The notes beneath the pieces are model-generated. The model was not told the DNA's origin, made no database searches, and saw nothing but the letters and a program-made list of their open reading frames with translations. The position numbers and the translations under genes are program-made. A DNA stretch of 64,000 nucleotides from NCBI RefSeq assembly GCF_001612615.1, contig NZ_BDAU01000009.1, forward strand, positions 248,001-312,000, given 5' to 3'. Shown in pieces: positions 46,546 through 56,988 of this stretch. The DNA is from Nocardia amikacinitolerans NBRC 108937. Lineage in GTDB: Bacteria; Actinomycetota; Actinomycetes; Mycobacteriales; Mycobacteriaceae. Position 1 is the stretch's first letter. Each line of letters opens with the position of its first letter.

Positions 46546-48297
46546 ATGACGAACACCGAGGCGTTGTTGTTCAACCCCGCCACTTACGATCCGCAGCATT
46601 TCGACGCGGAGACCCGCCGCCTGCTGAAGGCCACCATCGAGTGGTTCGAGAGCCGCGGGAAGCGGCAGCTGCTCGCCGACGATCACAACGCCGTATTCAC
46701 CGCGGACTTCCTCGAGTTCGTCGCGAAGGAGAAGCTCTTCGCTACCTTCCTGACTCCCGCCGCGTACGCCGACGGCGACGAGAACCGCCGCTGGGACGCC
46801 GCGCGCAACGCCGCGCTCTCGGAGATCTTCGGCTTCTACGGCCTGGCCTACTGGTACGCCGAGCAGGTGACCATCCTCGGCCTCGGACCGATCTGGCAGA
46901 GCGACAACGAGGCGGCCAAGCGGCGCGCGGCCGCCGACCTGGCCGACGGACAGGTGATGGCCTTCGCGCTGTCCGAGCAGTCGCACGGCGCGGACATCTA
47001 CAACACCGACATGGTGCTCACCCCCACCGAGCCGGGCAGCGCCGACGCCGAGGCCGGAATCCTGTTCCGCGCCAACGGTGCCAAGTACTACATCGGTAAC
47101 GGCAATGTGGCGAGCATGGTTTCGGTGTTCTCCCGTCGCGGTGACATCGAGGGCGCCGACGGCTACATCTGGTTCGCCGCGGACAGTCGCCACGAGAACT
47201 ACCACCTCATCGACAACGTCGTGAACGAGCAGATGTACGTGAGCACGTTCCGGCTGGAGAACTACCCGGTGCGCGCCGAGGACATCCTGCACGCCGGCCC
47301 CGAGGCGTTCTCCGCGGCGCTGAACACGGTCAACGTCGGCAAGTTCAACCTGTGCCACGGCGGCATCGGCATGGTGGAGCACTCCTTCTACGAGGCCATC
47401 ACGCACGCCAACAACCGCGTCCTCTACGGCAAGCTGGTCACCGACTTCCCGCACGTGCGTGGCAATTTCGTCGACGCCTACAGCCGCATCGTCGCGATGA
47501 AGCTGTTCAGCGACCGCGCCGTGGACTACTTCCGCAGCGCGAGCCTGGACGACCGGCGCTACCTGCTGTTCAACCCGATGACCAAGTCCAAGGTGACCTC
47601 CGAGGGCGAGGTCGTCATGACCCTGCTGCTGGATGTGCTCGCGGCCAAGGGCTTCGAGAAGAACACCTACTTCAACGAGGTGCAGCGCCTGATCAACACC
47701 CTGCCCCGGCTCGAGGGCACGGTGCACGTGAACGTCGGACAGATCCTCAAGTTCCTGCCCAACTACCTGTTCAACCCGAAGGACTACCCCGAGGTCGGCA
47801 CCCGCCAGGACGCGGCCGACGACGAGTTCTTCTGGCGGCAGGGCCCGGCGCGCGGCGCGGGCCGGGTGCAGTTCGCGGACTGGAACCCGGTGTACCAGAA
47901 GCACTCCGACGTCGCGAACGTGGCGCGCTTCTACGAGCAGGCCACGGCGCTGCGCGAGCTGATGGCCACCGCGGCCCCCGGCGAGGCGCAGCAGCAGGAC
48001 CTGGACTTCATGCTCACCATCGGCCACCTGTTCTCCCTGGTGGTCTACGGTCAGCTGATCCTGGAACAGGCCGCGATCACCGGTCTGGACCGCGACGTGC
48101 TCGACCAGATCTTCGACTTCCAGATCCGCGACTTCAACGCGCACGCCACCACCCTGTACGGCAAGGCCTCCGCCACCGCCGCGCAGCGGGAGTGGGCCGT
48201 GGCGGCGCTGCGCACCCCGGAGGTCGACCGGGAGCGTTTCGACCGGGTGTGGGCCCAGGTGGCGTCCTACGACGGCGCCTACGAGATGCGTCCCTGA
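46546..48297 (+). CDS. Acyl-CoA dehydrogenase family protein (FadE-like)
   Basis: A 583-aa flavoprotein-fold enzyme. The core has FALSEQSHGADIYNTDMVLT (the FAD/acyl pocket strand), GAKYYIGNGNVASMVSVFSR, VNVGKFNLCHGGIGMVEHSF and LYGKLVTDFPHVRGNFVDAY (helical domain). It is longer than classical FadE proteins (~400 aa), with a C-terminal helical extension (ALRELMATAAPGEAQQQDLD) as in large acyl-CoA dehydrogenases and oxidases. Substrate and electron acceptor cannot be told. ATG 46546 is preceded by TAAGTT ending 7 nt upstream (leaderless pattern). Confidence 0.85.
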   Translation: MTNTEALLFNPATYDPQHFDAETRRLLKATIEWFESRGKRQLLADDHNAVFTADFLEFVAKEKLFATFLTPAAYADGDENRRWDAARNAALSEIFGFYGLAYWYAEQVTILGLGPIWQSDNEAAKRRAAADLADGQVMAFALSEQSHGADIYNTDMVLTPTEPGSADAEAGILFRANGAKYYIGNGNVASMVSVFSRRGDIEGADGYIWFAADSRHENYHLIDNVVNEQMYVSTFRLENYPVRAEDILHAGPEAFSAALNTVNVGKFNLCHGGIGMVEHSFYEAITHANNRVLYGKLVTDFPHVRGNFVDAYSRIVAMKLFSDRAVDYFRSASLDDRRYLLFNPMTKSKVTSEGEVVMTLLLDVLAAKGFEKNTYFNEVQRLINTLPRLEGTVHVNVGQILKFLPNYLFNPKDYPEVGTRQDAADDEFFWRQGPARGAGRVQFADWNPVYQKHSDVANVARFYEQATALRELMATAAPGEAQQQDLDFMLTIGHLFSLVVYGQLILEQAAITGLDRDVLDQIFDFQIRDFNAHATTLYGKASATAAQREWAVAALRTPEVDRERFDRVWAQVASYDGAYEMRP

Positions 48298-48395
48298 GTG
48301 AGCTGGGCGCGGCCGAATACGCTTCGGCCGCACCCGCTTTCGGTCTTCGGCCGGACCTGGTCGAGGCGCGCGAGGCGGGACTCCGTCTCGCGACG

Positions 48396-48511
48396 GGTGG
48401 TCGACGCCGCCTGGGTCGTGCGCAGCTGGATGCCCTCAGCCGCGTGCGCGGCCGGTGGTCGACGGTGCCAGGCTCGTGCACAGCTGGATGGCCCCGGCCG
48501 CGTGCGGCGGC
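48396..48511 (+). repeat. Two-copy 58-bp degenerate tandem repeat
   Basis: Copies begin ggtggtcgacg at 48396 and 48454 and share cagctggatg and gccgcgtgcg. They lie in non-coding DNA after the acyl-CoA dehydrogenase gene. Confidence 0.55.
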
Positions 48512-48549
48512 GTGCCGAGGGCGGCGAACGTCGGGCTACCCGACGGGCC

Positions 48550-48984
48550 TCATGGCTTGCCGGGGAAGGCGACGGTCGGCGGGTTCGTGCCGAGAATCGC
48601 CTGCCACGCGGCCATGCGCAGCGCGCATTCGGTGAGCGCGTCGACACCGATGCGGCGGTTCGGCTCGGACGCGCCGTGCTCGACCACCGCGCGCCAGGCG
48701 ATGGCGGTGTCGTTCTCGACGGTGACGGCCAGTCGCGCCGCGTCGATGGGGCCGTCCACCGGGAACGGGATCGTGTAGGCGGGCTCCGGCGGCGGCACGC
48801 TCGCCCCCGCCGCGCGCAGCGCGTCGACGGTGGTGTCGCGGCGGGCCCGGTGCGCCGCGGTGTTCTCGGCGATGAGGCGATCGCGTTCCGGGGAGGCGAA
48901 GGCGGCGATCACGCCGTAGGCGTAGACCGCGGCGTTCTCGGCGGCGAGCGCGTCGAGCAGGGCTTGGCGTTCGGCGTCGGTCAT
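48550..48984 (-). CDS. Ferritin-like DUF4439 protein
   Basis: A 144-aa helical protein: ERQALLDALAAENAAVYAYG, then TAAHRARRDTTVDALRAAGA and RRIGVDALTECALRMAAWQA. The spaced Glu/His residues (AAENAAVYAYG, AAHRARR) fit a four-helix ferritin-like bundle. It overlaps the upstream lipoprotein gene by 4 nt (ATGA). This pair precedes rimP in M. tuberculosis as well (Rv2844, Rv2843), as I recall. Confidence 0.85.
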   Translation of the reverse strand: MTDAERQALLDALAAENAAVYAYGVIAAFASPERDRLIAENTAAHRARRDTTVDALRAAGASVPPPEPAYTIPFPVDGPIDAARLAVTVENDTAIAWRAVVEHGASEPNRRIGVDALTECALRMAAWQAILGTNPPTVAFPGKP

Positions 48985-49607
48985 GCCAGCAGCACCCCGG
49001 CGTGCGCGGCGCAGGACGCGCTGATCGAGGCGAGCAGACCCGCGCGGTAACCGGACTGGGTCACCGCGAGATCGGCCGCGGATTTACGGGAGCGGGCGAG
49101 CTGCTCGCGCAACTGGTCGAGGCTCGGCGGGGAGATCGGTGGTACGTCCGTACCCGTCGGCTCCGGGCCGGTCGTGACCGCGGCGAACGGCAGGGCGTTG
49201 TCCCGGGTCTTGCGCGCCGGGGTGGTCCCGTCGCCGTAGACGCCGACGGCGCGGGCGATCTCGGTCCGCAGCGCGTCCGCGTGCGCGGTGCGTTCGTTCG
49301 CGATCGTGCTCAGCGCGGTCTGCCGCTGCGGGGCGAGCGCGATCGCCGCGGTCGCCGCCGCGGCGTCGGTGCGAGCCATGACCTCTTGTGCGGCAAGCGG
49401 ATCCGGTTCGTAGACGGTTTCGTCCGCGCAGCCCGTCGCGGCGCCGAGCGCGAGGGCGCCGACCGCTCCGCCGCCCGCGAGCCGCAACGCGGTACGGCGG
49501 TCGACGAGGGGGACGCGGTGCGCGACGGTGTCCTGGGACGCGTGCCGGTCGACCCGGCTGCCGAAGGTGCGCCCGGCCGAGGGCGGGGCGAGGAGGCGGA
49601 GAGGCAC
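48981..49607 (-). CDS. Tat-type lipoprotein with a ferritin-like helical domain
   Basis: A 208-aa protein. The N-terminal segment has the twin-arginine signal DRRTALRLAGGGAVGALALG followed by a lipobox-like ATGC, then a helical domain (AAAATAAIALAPQRQTALST; TIANERTAHADALRTEIARA). The spacing of Glu/His suggests a relative of the next gene's ferritin-like fold. GTG 49607 gives 30 extra residues before the Tat motif and no better start is in frame, so the start is uncertain. Divergent from rimP. Confidence 0.7.
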   Translation of the reverse strand: MPLRLLAPPSAGRTFGSRVDRHASQDTVAHRVPLVDRRTALRLAGGGAVGALALGAATGCADETVYEPDPLAAQEVMARTDAAAATAAIALAPQRQTALSTIANERTAHADALRTEIARAVGVYGDGTTPARKTRDNALPFAAVTTGPEPTGTDVPPISPPSLDQLREQLARSRKSAADLAVTQSGYRAGLLASISASCAAHAGVLLA

Positions 49608-49788
49608 GGCACCATCGTGCCAGACCGGTCCGACCACTCCGCTCACGCCGAGCGACCCGCCCTGCGCGCCGCGCACCCGGGACGCATGTCTCGGCCCGAT
49701 GGTCCTTTACACTCTCGTGGCGCGTTACGCTAGACCTTCGGTACAGAAAATTCCGACCGCGTCACAACTGAACCAGGAGCCGCCCCAC

Positions 49789-50457
49789 ATGCCGATGCCG
49801 ACCGAGGAAAGGGTGAGCCAGCTAGTTGCTGGGCTCGTCGAACGCCGGGGATTCGACCTCGAGGGCGTCGAGATCTCGACGGCAGGCAAGCACGCGGACG
49901 CGCAGGCCAAGGTCAAGGTCACTGTCGACAGCGACGGTACCGCCGATCTCGACACCATCGCCACCCTCAGCTCGGAACTCTCGCTGCTGCTCGACGACGC
50001 GGGCGATTTCGGCGAGACGCCCTATCTGCTGGAAGTCTCGACTCCCGGCATCGACCGTCCGCTCACCGCCGACAGGCACTGGCGCCGCGCGCAGGGCCGC
50101 AAGGTGCGCGTCACGCTCAGACCGGGGGCCGAGCCACCGGATCCGGGCGGCTCGGCGCGGTTCGAGGCGCGAGTCGGTGCGCTGGGGCAGGATTCGGTGG
50201 CGCTGGTGCTCGGCGGCAAACGCAACCCGCACCGGGTGCACGTGCCGCTGGCCGATATCGCCGAGGCCGTCGTCCAGGTCGAGTTCTCCGCGCCAGGCGA
50301 GCGAGAGCTGGAGCTGGCGGGTGGGGTGGCGCCCGGTCGTCCGAAACCGGGGCACGAAGACGATGCTCTCGCGGTCGACGACGCCGCGGATGCCCGAGGA
50401 AACACCGATGCACTACCCGTAACAGCGTCCGATTCGACCGAAGGGATCGTGGAATGA
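49789..50457 (+). CDS. rimP: Ribosome maturation factor RimP
   Basis: Helps 30S subunit assembly. 222 aa: N-terminal domain with [20 protein letters not shown] and [20 protein letters not shown], then the hallmark [20 protein letters not shown], and a C-terminal SH3-like domain ([20 protein letters not shown]). An extra acidic tail of ~50 residues follows. ATG 49789 has AGGAG 9 nt upstream; ATG 49795 is possible. First gene of the rimP-nusA-ylxR-infB operon. Confidence 0.94.
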   Translation: MPMPTEERVSQLVAGLVERRGFDLEGVEISTAGKHADAQAKVKVTVDSDGTADLDTIATLSSELSLLLDDAGDFGETPYLLEVSTPGIDRPLTADRHWRRAQGRKVRVTLRPGAEPPDPGGSARFEARVGALGQDSVALVLGGKRNPHRVHVPLADIAEAVVQVEFSAPGERELELAGGVAPGRPKPGHEDDALAVDDAADARGNTDALPVTASDSTEGIVE

Positions 50458-51482
50458 ACATCGAAATCGAAGCCCTGCGCGCGATCGTCGCCGACAAGGG
50501 GATCTCGATCGAGACGGTGATCTCCGCGATCGAGTCGGCGCTGCTGACCGCCTATCGGCACACCGAGGGCCACCAGCCCAACGCGCGCATCGACATCAAC
50601 CAGAAGACCGGCGTGGTGCGCGTGATGGCGCGCGAACTCGACGCCGACGGCAACGTGATCTCCGAATGGGACGACACCCCAGAGGGTTTCGGCCGGATCG
50701 CGGCGACCACCGCGCGCCAGGTGGTGCTGCAGCGGCTGCGCGACGCGGAGAACGAGAAGTCCTTCGGCGAGTTCTCCACCCACGAGGGCGACATCGTCGG
50801 CGGTGTGGTGCAGCGCGACGCGCGCGCCAACGCCCGCGGCACCGTGGTGGTGCGCATCGGCAGCGAACTGCACGGCACCGAGGGCCTGATCCCGCCCGCC
50901 GAGCAGGTGCCTGGCGAGACCTACGAGCACGGCGATCGCATCAAGTGCTACGTGGTCGGCGTCTCCCGCGGCCCGCGCGGCCCGCAGATCACCCTCTCGC
51001 GCACCCACCCGAATCTGGTGCGCAGACTTTTCGCGCTGGAGGTCCCCGAGATCGCCGACGGCTCGGTCGAGATCGTCGCGGTGGCCCGCGAGGCCGGGCA
51101 TCGCTCCAAGATCGCCGTTCGCTCCACCGTGCCTGGCGTCAACGCCAAGGGCGCCTGTATCGGCCCGATGGGCCAGCGCGTGCGCAACGTGATGAGCGAG
51201 CTGGCCGGCGAGAAGATCGACATCATCGATTACGCCGAGGATCCGGCCGCCTTCGTCGGCAACGCGCTCTCGCCGTCGAAAGTGGTTTCCGTCACTATCG
51301 TCGATCCCGACGCGCGGGCCGCCCGCGTCGTCGTGCCCGACTTCCAGCTCTCGCTCGCCATCGGCAAGGAAGGGCAGAATGCCCGCTTGGCGGCGCGTTT
51401 GACCGGCTGGCGGATCGATATTCGCAGCGACGCGGCCCCGGACGTGGGCGGCGGCGTGCGGACGGAGGCGCATCGCAGTTGA
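50454..51482 (+). CDS. nusA: Transcription termination/antitermination factor NusA
   Basis: Binds RNA polymerase and nascent RNA. 342 aa without the C-terminal acidic repeats of E. coli NusA, as usual in actinobacteria. N-terminal domain ([20 protein letters not shown]), S1 domain ([20 protein letters not shown]), KH1/KH2 ([40 protein letters not shown]). The start overlaps the rimP stop by 4 nt (ATGA). Confidence 0.96.
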   Translation: MNIEIEALRAIVADKGISIETVISAIESALLTAYRHTEGHQPNARIDINQKTGVVRVMARELDADGNVISEWDDTPEGFGRIAATTARQVVLQRLRDAENEKSFGEFSTHEGDIVGGVVQRDARANARGTVVVRIGSELHGTEGLIPPAEQVPGETYEHGDRIKCYVVGVSRGPRGPQITLSRTHPNLVRRLFALEVPEIADGSVEIVAVAREAGHRSKIAVRSTVPGVNAKGACIGPMGQRVRNVMSELAGEKIDIIDYAEDPAAFVGNALSPSKVVSVTIVDPDARAARVVVPDFQLSLAIGKEGQNARLAARLTGWRIDIRSDAAPDVGGGVRTEAHRS

Positions 51483-51526
51483 GCGAAGCTCACACCGCGA
51501 ACAGGGAATCCCGCCCCGGGGATGAC

Positions 51527-51949
51527 ATGTTGGTAACTTCCGCGGGGGAGGGGTTCGGCGTTCGGGGCCGGGCAGCGGTACAGTGGTCCAAGGTTCAGCA
51601 CGAGCCTTCGGCTTCTTTGCCCGAACGCACCACCGATCGACTCCCCGCTTCCGAGCGGCGGTCGGCCCCGGTGCGTACGTGCATCGGATGCCGGAAGCGC
51701 GAGTTGGCCGTCGATCTGTTGCGGATCGTGGCACAAGATCGGGAAACCGGCGACGGATCCCGTATCGTCGTGATCGTTCCCGATCCGCGGCGCAGACTTC
51801 CCGGGAGGGGTGCCTGGTTGCACCCCCTTTCGTCTTGTCTGAGCACCGCAGAACGGCGCCGAGCATTCGGCAGAGCACTACGAGTGTCCGGACATCTGGA
51901 TATCTCAGCCCTGGAGCATTACCTCGAGAACAGGCACGAGCACTCATGA
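51527..51949 (+). CDS. ylxR: YlxR family nucleic-acid-binding protein
   Basis: A 140-aa product with the YlxR domain in its second half: VRTCIGCRKRELAVDLLRIV, RRRLPGRGAWLHPLSSCLST and RRAFGRALRVSG. The ~45-residue lead before the domain is not conserved in type. ATG 51527 has GGGGA upstream. TTG 51479, overlapping the nusA stop, is an in-frame alternative. YlxR is a small RNA- or DNA-binding protein always found between nusA and infB. Confidence 0.82.
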   Translation: MLVTSAGEGFGVRGRAAVQWSKVQHEPSASLPERTTDRLPASERRSAPVRTCIGCRKRELAVDLLRIVAQDRETGDGSRIVVIVPDPRRRLPGRGAWLHPLSSCLSTAERRRAFGRALRVSGHLDISALEHYLENRHEHS

Positions 51950-52058
51950 GCACACCGTGAAGTACCAACGATGAACGTCCATCGGAGATAACCCGAGGTC
52001 GTGCGGGCCGCCGTCCCCTGAAACGGTGGCACTGCTCGACCTCTCAGTGAGGAGAGCA

Positions 52059-55000
52059 GTGGCAGGCAAGGCCCGCGTGCACGAGTTGGCAAAAGAACTC
52101 GGTGTCACGAGTAAAGAACTACTCGCAACGCTCAAGGAGCAGGGCGAGTTCGTGAAGTCGGCGTCCTCGACGGTGGAAGCGCCCGTCGCGCGTCGGCTGC
52201 GCGAGTCGCTGGCGGCGAAGTCCGCGCCGGCGGGAGACGCCAAGTCCGGGGCACGCCCCGGGCCCGCTTCGTCGGCCCGCCCGGCCGCGAAGCCCGCCGC
52301 GGGCGGTCCGCGCCCCGGCCCACGTACCCCGGCTCCGGCGCAAGCCGCCGCGTCGTCCCCGGCCGCGCCTGCGGCCCAGGCCGCCGCCGCGACTCCCAGC
52401 CCGGCCACCACCCGTCCCGGCGACGGCGTTCGCCCCGGTCCGGCCGTGAAGCCGGGCCCGGCGACGCCCGCGCAGGACTCGGCGCCCGCCGCCAAGGCCG
52501 CGCCCGCTCCGTCCGGTCCGCGCCCGACCCCTGGTGGGCCGCGTCCGGGCCAGCAGCAGCGTCCCGGTGCGCCCGCGCAGGGTGGTCCGCGCCCCGGTGG
52601 GCCGAAGCCAGGTCCCAAGACCCCGCGCGTCGGTAACAACCCCTACTCGTCGACGCCCGCGCCCGAGCGCGCCCCGCGTCCGGCGTCCCAGGGCGGTCCG
52701 CGTCCGGGTCCGGCCCAGGGCGGTCCCCGTCCGGGTCCGGCCCAGGGTGGCCCGCGTCCTGGTCCCGCTCAGGGTGGCCCGCGTCCGGGTCCGGCCCAGG
52801 GTGGCCCGCGTCCTGGTCCCGGCCAGGCCGGTCCGCGTCCGGCCGCTGCCCAGGGTGGCGGCGCCCGTCCCGGCGGTCCGCGTCCGAGCCCCGGCTCGAT
52901 GCCTCCGCGTCCGAATCCCGGTGCGATGCCGCAGCGTTCGGCTCGTCCGGGTCCCGGCGGCGCCGGTGCGGGTCGTCCCGGTCGTCCAGGTGGCGGCGCC
53001 GGTGGCGCCGGTCGTCCCGGCGGCGGTGGCGGCGGCTACCGCGGTGGCGGCGGCGGTACCGGTGCGCCCGGTGCCGGTGCGGGTGCTCCCGCGGCCGGTG
53101 GTTTCCGTGGTCGTCCCGGTGGCGGCGGCGGTCGTCCCGGCGGTCCCGGTGGCCGTGGCGGTGCGGCCGGTGCGTTCGGTCGTCCCGGTGGTGCGCCGCG
53201 TCGTGGCCGCAAGTCGAAGCGGGCGAAGCGCGCCGAGTACGAGTCGATGCAGGCGCCCGCCGTCGGTGGCGTGCGGCTGCCGCGCGGCAACGGCGAGATC
53301 ATCCGGCTCGCCCGCGGCGCGTCGCTGTCCGACTTCGCCGAGAAGATCGACGCGAACCCTGCCGCCTTGGTCCAGGCGCTGTTCAACCTCGGTGAGATGG
53401 TCACCGCGACCCAGTCGGTGAACGACGAGACCCTCGAGCTGCTCGGCAGCGAGATGAACTACGTCGTGCACGTGGTCAGCCCCGAGGACGAGGACCGCGA
53501 GCTGCTGGAGAGCTTCGACCTCACCTACGGCGAGGACGAGGGCGACGAGGAGGACCTGCAGGTCCGTCCGCCGGTGGTGACCGTCATGGGTCACGTCGAC
53601 CACGGTAAGACCCGACTGCTGGACACGATCCGCAAGGCCAACGTCCGCGAGGGCGAGGCCGGTGGCATCACCCAGCACATCGGCGCCTACCAGGTGATGA
53701 CCCACCTCGGCGACGACGACCGACTGATCACCTTCATCGACACCCCGGGTCACGAGGCGTTCACCGCCATGCGTGCCCGCGGTGCGAAGGCCACCGACAT
53801 CGCGATCCTGGTGGTCGCCGCCGACGACGGCGTCATGCCGCAGACGGTGGAGGCGATCAACCACGCGCAGGCGGCCGACGTGCCGATCGTCGTGGCGGTC
53901 AACAAGATCGACAAGGAAGGCGCGAACCCGGAGAAGATCCGGCAGCAGCTGACCGAGTACAACCTGGTGGCCGAGGAGTACGGCGGCGACACGATGTTCG
54001 TCGACATCTCCGCCAAGCAGGGCACCAACATCGACGCACTGCTCGAGGCCGTCCTGCTCACCGCGGACGCCGCCCTCGACCTGCGCGCCAACCCGGACAT
54101 GGACGCCCAGGGTGTCGCCATCGAGGCGCACCTCGACCGCGGCCGTGGTCCGGTGGCGACCGTGCTCATCCAGCGCGGCACGCTGCGCGTCGGCGACTCG
54201 ATCGTGGCGGGCGACGCCTACGGTCGCGTACGCCGCATGGTCGACGAGCATGGCGACGACGTCGAGGCGGCGCTGCCGTCGCGGCCCGTCCAGGTCGTCG
54301 GTTTCACCTCGGTGCCCGGCGCCGGTGACAACCTGCTCGTCGTCGACGAGGACCGCATCGCTCGCCAGATCGCCGACCGCCGCAACGCGCGCAAGCGCAA
54401 CGCGCTGGCCGCGCGCAGCCGCAAGCGGATCAGCCTGGAAGATCTGGATGCCGCGCTGAAGGAGACTTCGGAGCTGAACCTGATCCTCAAGGGCGACAAC
54501 TCCGGTACCGTCGAGGCCCTCGAAGAGGCCCTCATGGGTATCGAGGTCGGCGAGGAGGTGCGCCTGCGGGTCATCGACCGCGGTGTCGGTGGCGTCACCG
54601 AGACCAACGTCAACCTGGCCTCGGCGTCGAACGCGATCATCATCGGGTTCAACGTGCGCGCCGAGGGCAAGGCGACCGAGCTGGCCAACCGCGAGGGCGT
54701 CGACATCCGGTACTACTCGGTGATCTACCAGGCCATCGACGAGATCGAGAAGGCCCTCAAGGGCATGCTCAAGCCGATCTACGAAGAGGTCGAGCTGGGT
54801 CGCGCCGAGATCAGGGCCATCTTCCGCTCGTCGAAGGTCGGCAACATCGCGGGCTGCATGGTCACCTCCGGGTCGGTCAAGCGCAACGCCAAGGCGCGTC
54901 TGCTGCGCGACAACGTGGTGATCGCCGAGACCGTCACCATCTCCTCGCTGAAGCGGGAGAAGGACGACGCGACCGAGGTCCGCGAGGGCTTCGAGTGCGG

Positions 55001-55079
55001 TATGACGCTGACCTACTCCGATATCAAGGAGGGCGACGTCATCGAGGCGTACGAGCTCCGCGAGAAGCCGCGCGACTGA
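52059..55079 (+). CDS. infB: Translation initiation factor IF-2
   Basis: A 1006-aa GTPase that delivers fMet-tRNA to the 30S subunit. The N-terminus ([20 protein letters not shown]) is the IF2N domain. A ~340-residue Pro/Gly/Arg-rich linker follows with many GPRPGPAQG repeats and a Gly-rich end ([12 protein letters not shown]). The G domain has [19 protein letters not shown] (G1), DTPGHEAF (G3) and NKIDKE (G4), then domains II-IV. GTG 52059 is chosen because AGGAG lies 5 nt upstream and actinobacterial IF-2 proteins begin at this residue; GTG 52026 is in frame. Confidence 0.96.
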   Translation: MAGKARVHELAKELGVTSKELLATLKEQGEFVKSASSTVEAPVARRLRESLAAKSAPAGDAKSGARPGPASSARPAAKPAAGGPRPGPRTPAPAQAAASSPAAPAAQAAAATPSPATTRPGDGVRPGPAVKPGPATPAQDSAPAAKAAPAPSGPRPTPGGPRPGQQQRPGAPAQGGPRPGGPKPGPKTPRVGNNPYSSTPAPERAPRPASQGGPRPGPAQGGPRPGPAQGGPRPGPAQGGPRPGPAQGGPRPGPGQAGPRPAAAQGGGARPGGPRPSPGSMPPRPNPGAMPQRSARPGPGGAGAGRPGRPGGGAGGAGRPGGGGGGYRGGGGGTGAPGAGAGAPAAGGFRGRPGGGGGRPGGPGGRGGAAGAFGRPGGAPRRGRKSKRAKRAEYESMQAPAVGGVRLPRGNGEIIRLARGASLSDFAEKIDANPAALVQALFNLGEMVTATQSVNDETLELLGSEMNYVVHVVSPEDEDRELLESFDLTYGEDEGDEEDLQVRPPVVTVMGHVDHGKTRLLDTIRKANVREGEAGGITQHIGAYQVMTHLGDDDRLITFIDTPGHEAFTAMRARGAKATDIAILVVAADDGVMPQTVEAINHAQAADVPIVVAVNKIDKEGANPEKIRQQLTEYNLVAEEYGGDTMFVDISAKQGTNIDALLEAVLLTADAALDLRANPDMDAQGVAIEAHLDRGRGPVATVLIQRGTLRVGDSIVAGDAYGRVRRMVDEHGDDVEAALPSRPVQVVGFTSVPGAGDNLLVVDEDRIARQIADRRNARKRNALAARSRKRISLEDLDAALKETSELNLILKGDNSGTVEALEEALMGIEVGEEVRLRVIDRGVGGVTETNVNLASASNAIIIGFNVRAEGKATELANREGVDIRYYSVIYQAIDEIEKALKGMLKPIYEEVELGRAEIRAIFRSSKVGNIAGCMVTSGSVKRNAKARLLRDNVVIAETVTISSLKREKDDATEVREGFECGMTLTYSDIKEGDVIEAYELREKPRD
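52692..52856 (+). repeat. 27-bp tandem repeats in infB
   Basis: About six units encode GGPRPGPAQ or close variants in the IF-2 linker. Units differ by synonymous changes, so the array is not brand new but could still change length. Confidence 0.8.
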
Positions 55080-55093
55080 CCGGTCCGAGTATT

Positions 55094-55161
55094 CGAACAC
55101 CGCACCAGCGTCCGTGGCCCCGCCCACCCGGCGGGGCGCCGGGCGCGAGGTGCGGTGTTCG
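55094..55161 (+). terminator. Compound hairpin after infB
   Basis: Outer perfect 13-bp arms (55094-55106 with 55149-55161) enclose an inner 8-bp stem (55117-55124 with 55130-55137). It lies between infB and the DUF503 gene, and probably reduces read-through to downstream genes. Confidence 0.7.
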
Positions 55162-55185
55162 GTTCGGCCTAGAACACTGAAAGGT

Positions 55186-55482
55186 GTGTGGGTGTACCTA
55201 GGTGCACTGGAGTTCGACATCCTGCTCGGCGACGTGCACTCGCTGAAGGAGAAGCGGTCGGTCATCCGGCCGATACTCGCCGAGCTGCAACGCTTCGGTG
55301 TGAGCGCGGCCGAGGGCGGGGAACACGATCGGTACCGGCGCTCGTTGCTGGGAGTGGCCATGGTCAGTGCCGGCATGGATCACCTGACCGAGGTGCTCGA
55401 CAAATGTGAGAGGCACGTCGCGGCGCGCCCGGAGTTACAGTTGCTGGCAGTACGCCGCCGGATCTTCGGGCCCGAGGACTAA
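55186..55482 (+). CDS. DUF503 / YlxP-like protein
   Basis: A 98-aa protein with the DUF503 pattern: ALEFDILLGDVHSLKEKRSV, IRPILAELQRFGVSAAEGGE and LLGVAMVSAGMDHLTEVLDK. It sits between infB and rbfA, as usual for YlxP. Function is uncertain; a role near ribosome assembly is assumed from context. GTG 55186 (MWVYLG by initiation) aligns with relatives; GTG 55192 has the better ribosome-site spacing. Confidence 0.85.
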   Translation: MWVYLGALEFDILLGDVHSLKEKRSVIRPILAELQRFGVSAAEGGEHDRYRRSLLGVAMVSAGMDHLTEVLDKCERHVAARPELQLLAVRRRIFGPED

Positions 55483-55530
55483 GGCCCGCGACGCCAACCG
55501 AATACAGACAACAGTGAGGAGGAGACGGCC

Positions 55531-55974
55531 ATGGTGGATCAAGCCAGGGCACGCCGACTCGCGAAGCGGATTTCCTCGATCGTCGCCACCGCGATCGAAT
55601 ACGAGGTGAAGGATCCGCGGCTGCGTTTCGTGACGATCACCGACGCGAAGGTCACCGGTGATCTGCGCGAGGCCACGGTGTACTACACGGTGATGGGTGA
55701 AACCCTCGACGCCGAACCGGATTACGCGGCCGCGGCCGCCGGTCTGGAAAAGGCCAAGGGGGTGCTGCGTTCCAAGGTCGGGGCGGGGACCGGGGTGAAG
55801 TTCACGCCGACGCTGGCGTTCGTGCTGGACAAGGTGCCCGACGCCGCGCGCCAGATGGAGGAGTTGCTGGCCCGCGCAAGGGCCGCCGACGACGCGGTGG
55901 CCAGGACGGCCGCCAACGCCAGGCCCGCGGGCGAGGCCGACCCGTACAAGGTCGAGCGCGACAGCGCCGAGTGA
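55531..55974 (+). CDS. rbfA: Ribosome-binding factor A
   Basis: A 147-aa cold-shock and 30S maturation factor with one KH-like domain: [50 protein letters not shown] and [21 protein letters not shown] short Ala-rich tail follows. ATG 55531 has GAGGAG upstream. Forms an operon with the next two genes. Confidence 0.95.
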   Translation: MVDQARARRLAKRISSIVATAIEYEVKDPRLRFVTITDAKVTGDLREATVYYTVMGETLDAEPDYAAAAAGLEKAKGVLRSKVGAGTGVKFTPTLAFVLDKVPDAARQMEELLARARAADDAVARTAANARPAGEADPYKVERDSAE

Positions 55975-55986
55975 CGCGCGGCGCGG

Positions 55987-56988
55987 ATGACGACGAGCGG
56001 TAACGAGGCCGAGCTCGACGCGGCCGTCGCGGCGCTGAACGCCGCGGGATCGGTCACCATCCTGTGCCATGTGCAACCCGATGCCGACACCATCGGCAGC
56101 GGTTTGGCGCTGGCGCTCGTGCTGCATCGGCGCGGCATCCCGGTGTGGGTGTCGTTCGCCGAACCCGCCGAACTGCCCGCTTCCATGCGCTCGCTGCCCG
56201 GGATCGAGCATCTGGCCCGGCCCGCGGAGGTGCCGCGCGAAGTGGACCTGCTCGTCGCGGTGGACTGCGGCAGCGCGGGGCGGCTCGGCGCGCTGGCCGA
56301 CCGGCTGTCCGGCGCGGCGACGACGCTGGTTCTCGACCATCACCGCTCGAACACTCGCTTCGCCGCGATCAACGTGGTGGACTCGGGCGCGGAATCGACG
56401 ACCAGCCTGATCGCCCGGTTGCTCGACGCCTGGGGTGAGCCGATCGATGCCGAGGTGGCGCACTGCCTGTACGCGGGCCTGGTCACCGACACCGGCTCGT
56501 TCCGTTGGGTGCGACCAGGAACCCACCAGCTGGCCGAACGACTGCTGGCCACCGGAATCGACGGCGCCGAGATCGCGCGCACGTTGATGGACACCCACCC
56601 GTTCGACTGGCTGCCGATGCTGTCGCGAGTGCTCGGCACGGCACGGCTCGAGCCCGCCGCGCGCGGTGGTACCGGACTGGCGTACGCGTTCGTGCGTCGC
56701 GACGATGTCACCGGCGTGCGCTCGGAGGAGGTCGAGAGCGTCATCGATATCGTGCGCACCACGGCCGAAGCCGGGGTGGCCGCGGTGTTCAAGGAGTCGC
56801 GCACCGTCGACGGACGCTGGACCGTGTCGCTGCGCTCGCGCGATTCCGGGCCAGGCGCGCACGACGGTGTCGATGTGGCGGAGGTGGCGACCGCGCTCGG
56901 CGGCGGCGGGCATCGTTACGCGGCCGGGTACACCACCGACGGACGCCCGGAGGACGTGGTGCGGGCCTTGCTCGCGGCGCTCGGATGA
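55987..56988 (+). CDS. nrnA: DHH-family oligoribonuclease / pAp phosphatase (NrnA-like)
   Basis: A 333-aa DHH-DHHA1 phosphoesterase that degrades short RNAs and 3'-phosphoadenosine phosphate in relatives (M. tuberculosis Rv2837c also hydrolyses c-di-AMP or pApA). Metal motifs: CHVQPDADTIGSGLALAL (DAD), AVDCGSAGRLG, TTLVLDHHRSNTRFA (DHH) and YAGLVTDTGSFRW. The C-terminal DHHA1 domain has GGGGHRYAAG. ATG 55987 is 12 bp after rbfA. Confidence 0.93.
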   Translation: MTTSGNEAELDAAVAALNAAGSVTILCHVQPDADTIGSGLALALVLHRRGIPVWVSFAEPAELPASMRSLPGIEHLARPAEVPREVDLLVAVDCGSAGRLGALADRLSGAATTLVLDHHRSNTRFAAINVVDSGAESTTSLIARLLDAWGEPIDAEVAHCLYAGLVTDTGSFRWVRPGTHQLAERLLATGIDGAEIARTLMDTHPFDWLPMLSRVLGTARLEPAARGGTGLAYAFVRRDDVTGVRSEEVESVIDIVRTTAEAGVAAVFKESRTVDGRWTVSLRSRDSGPGAHDGVDVAEVATALGGGGHRYAAGYTTDGRPEDVVRALLAALG

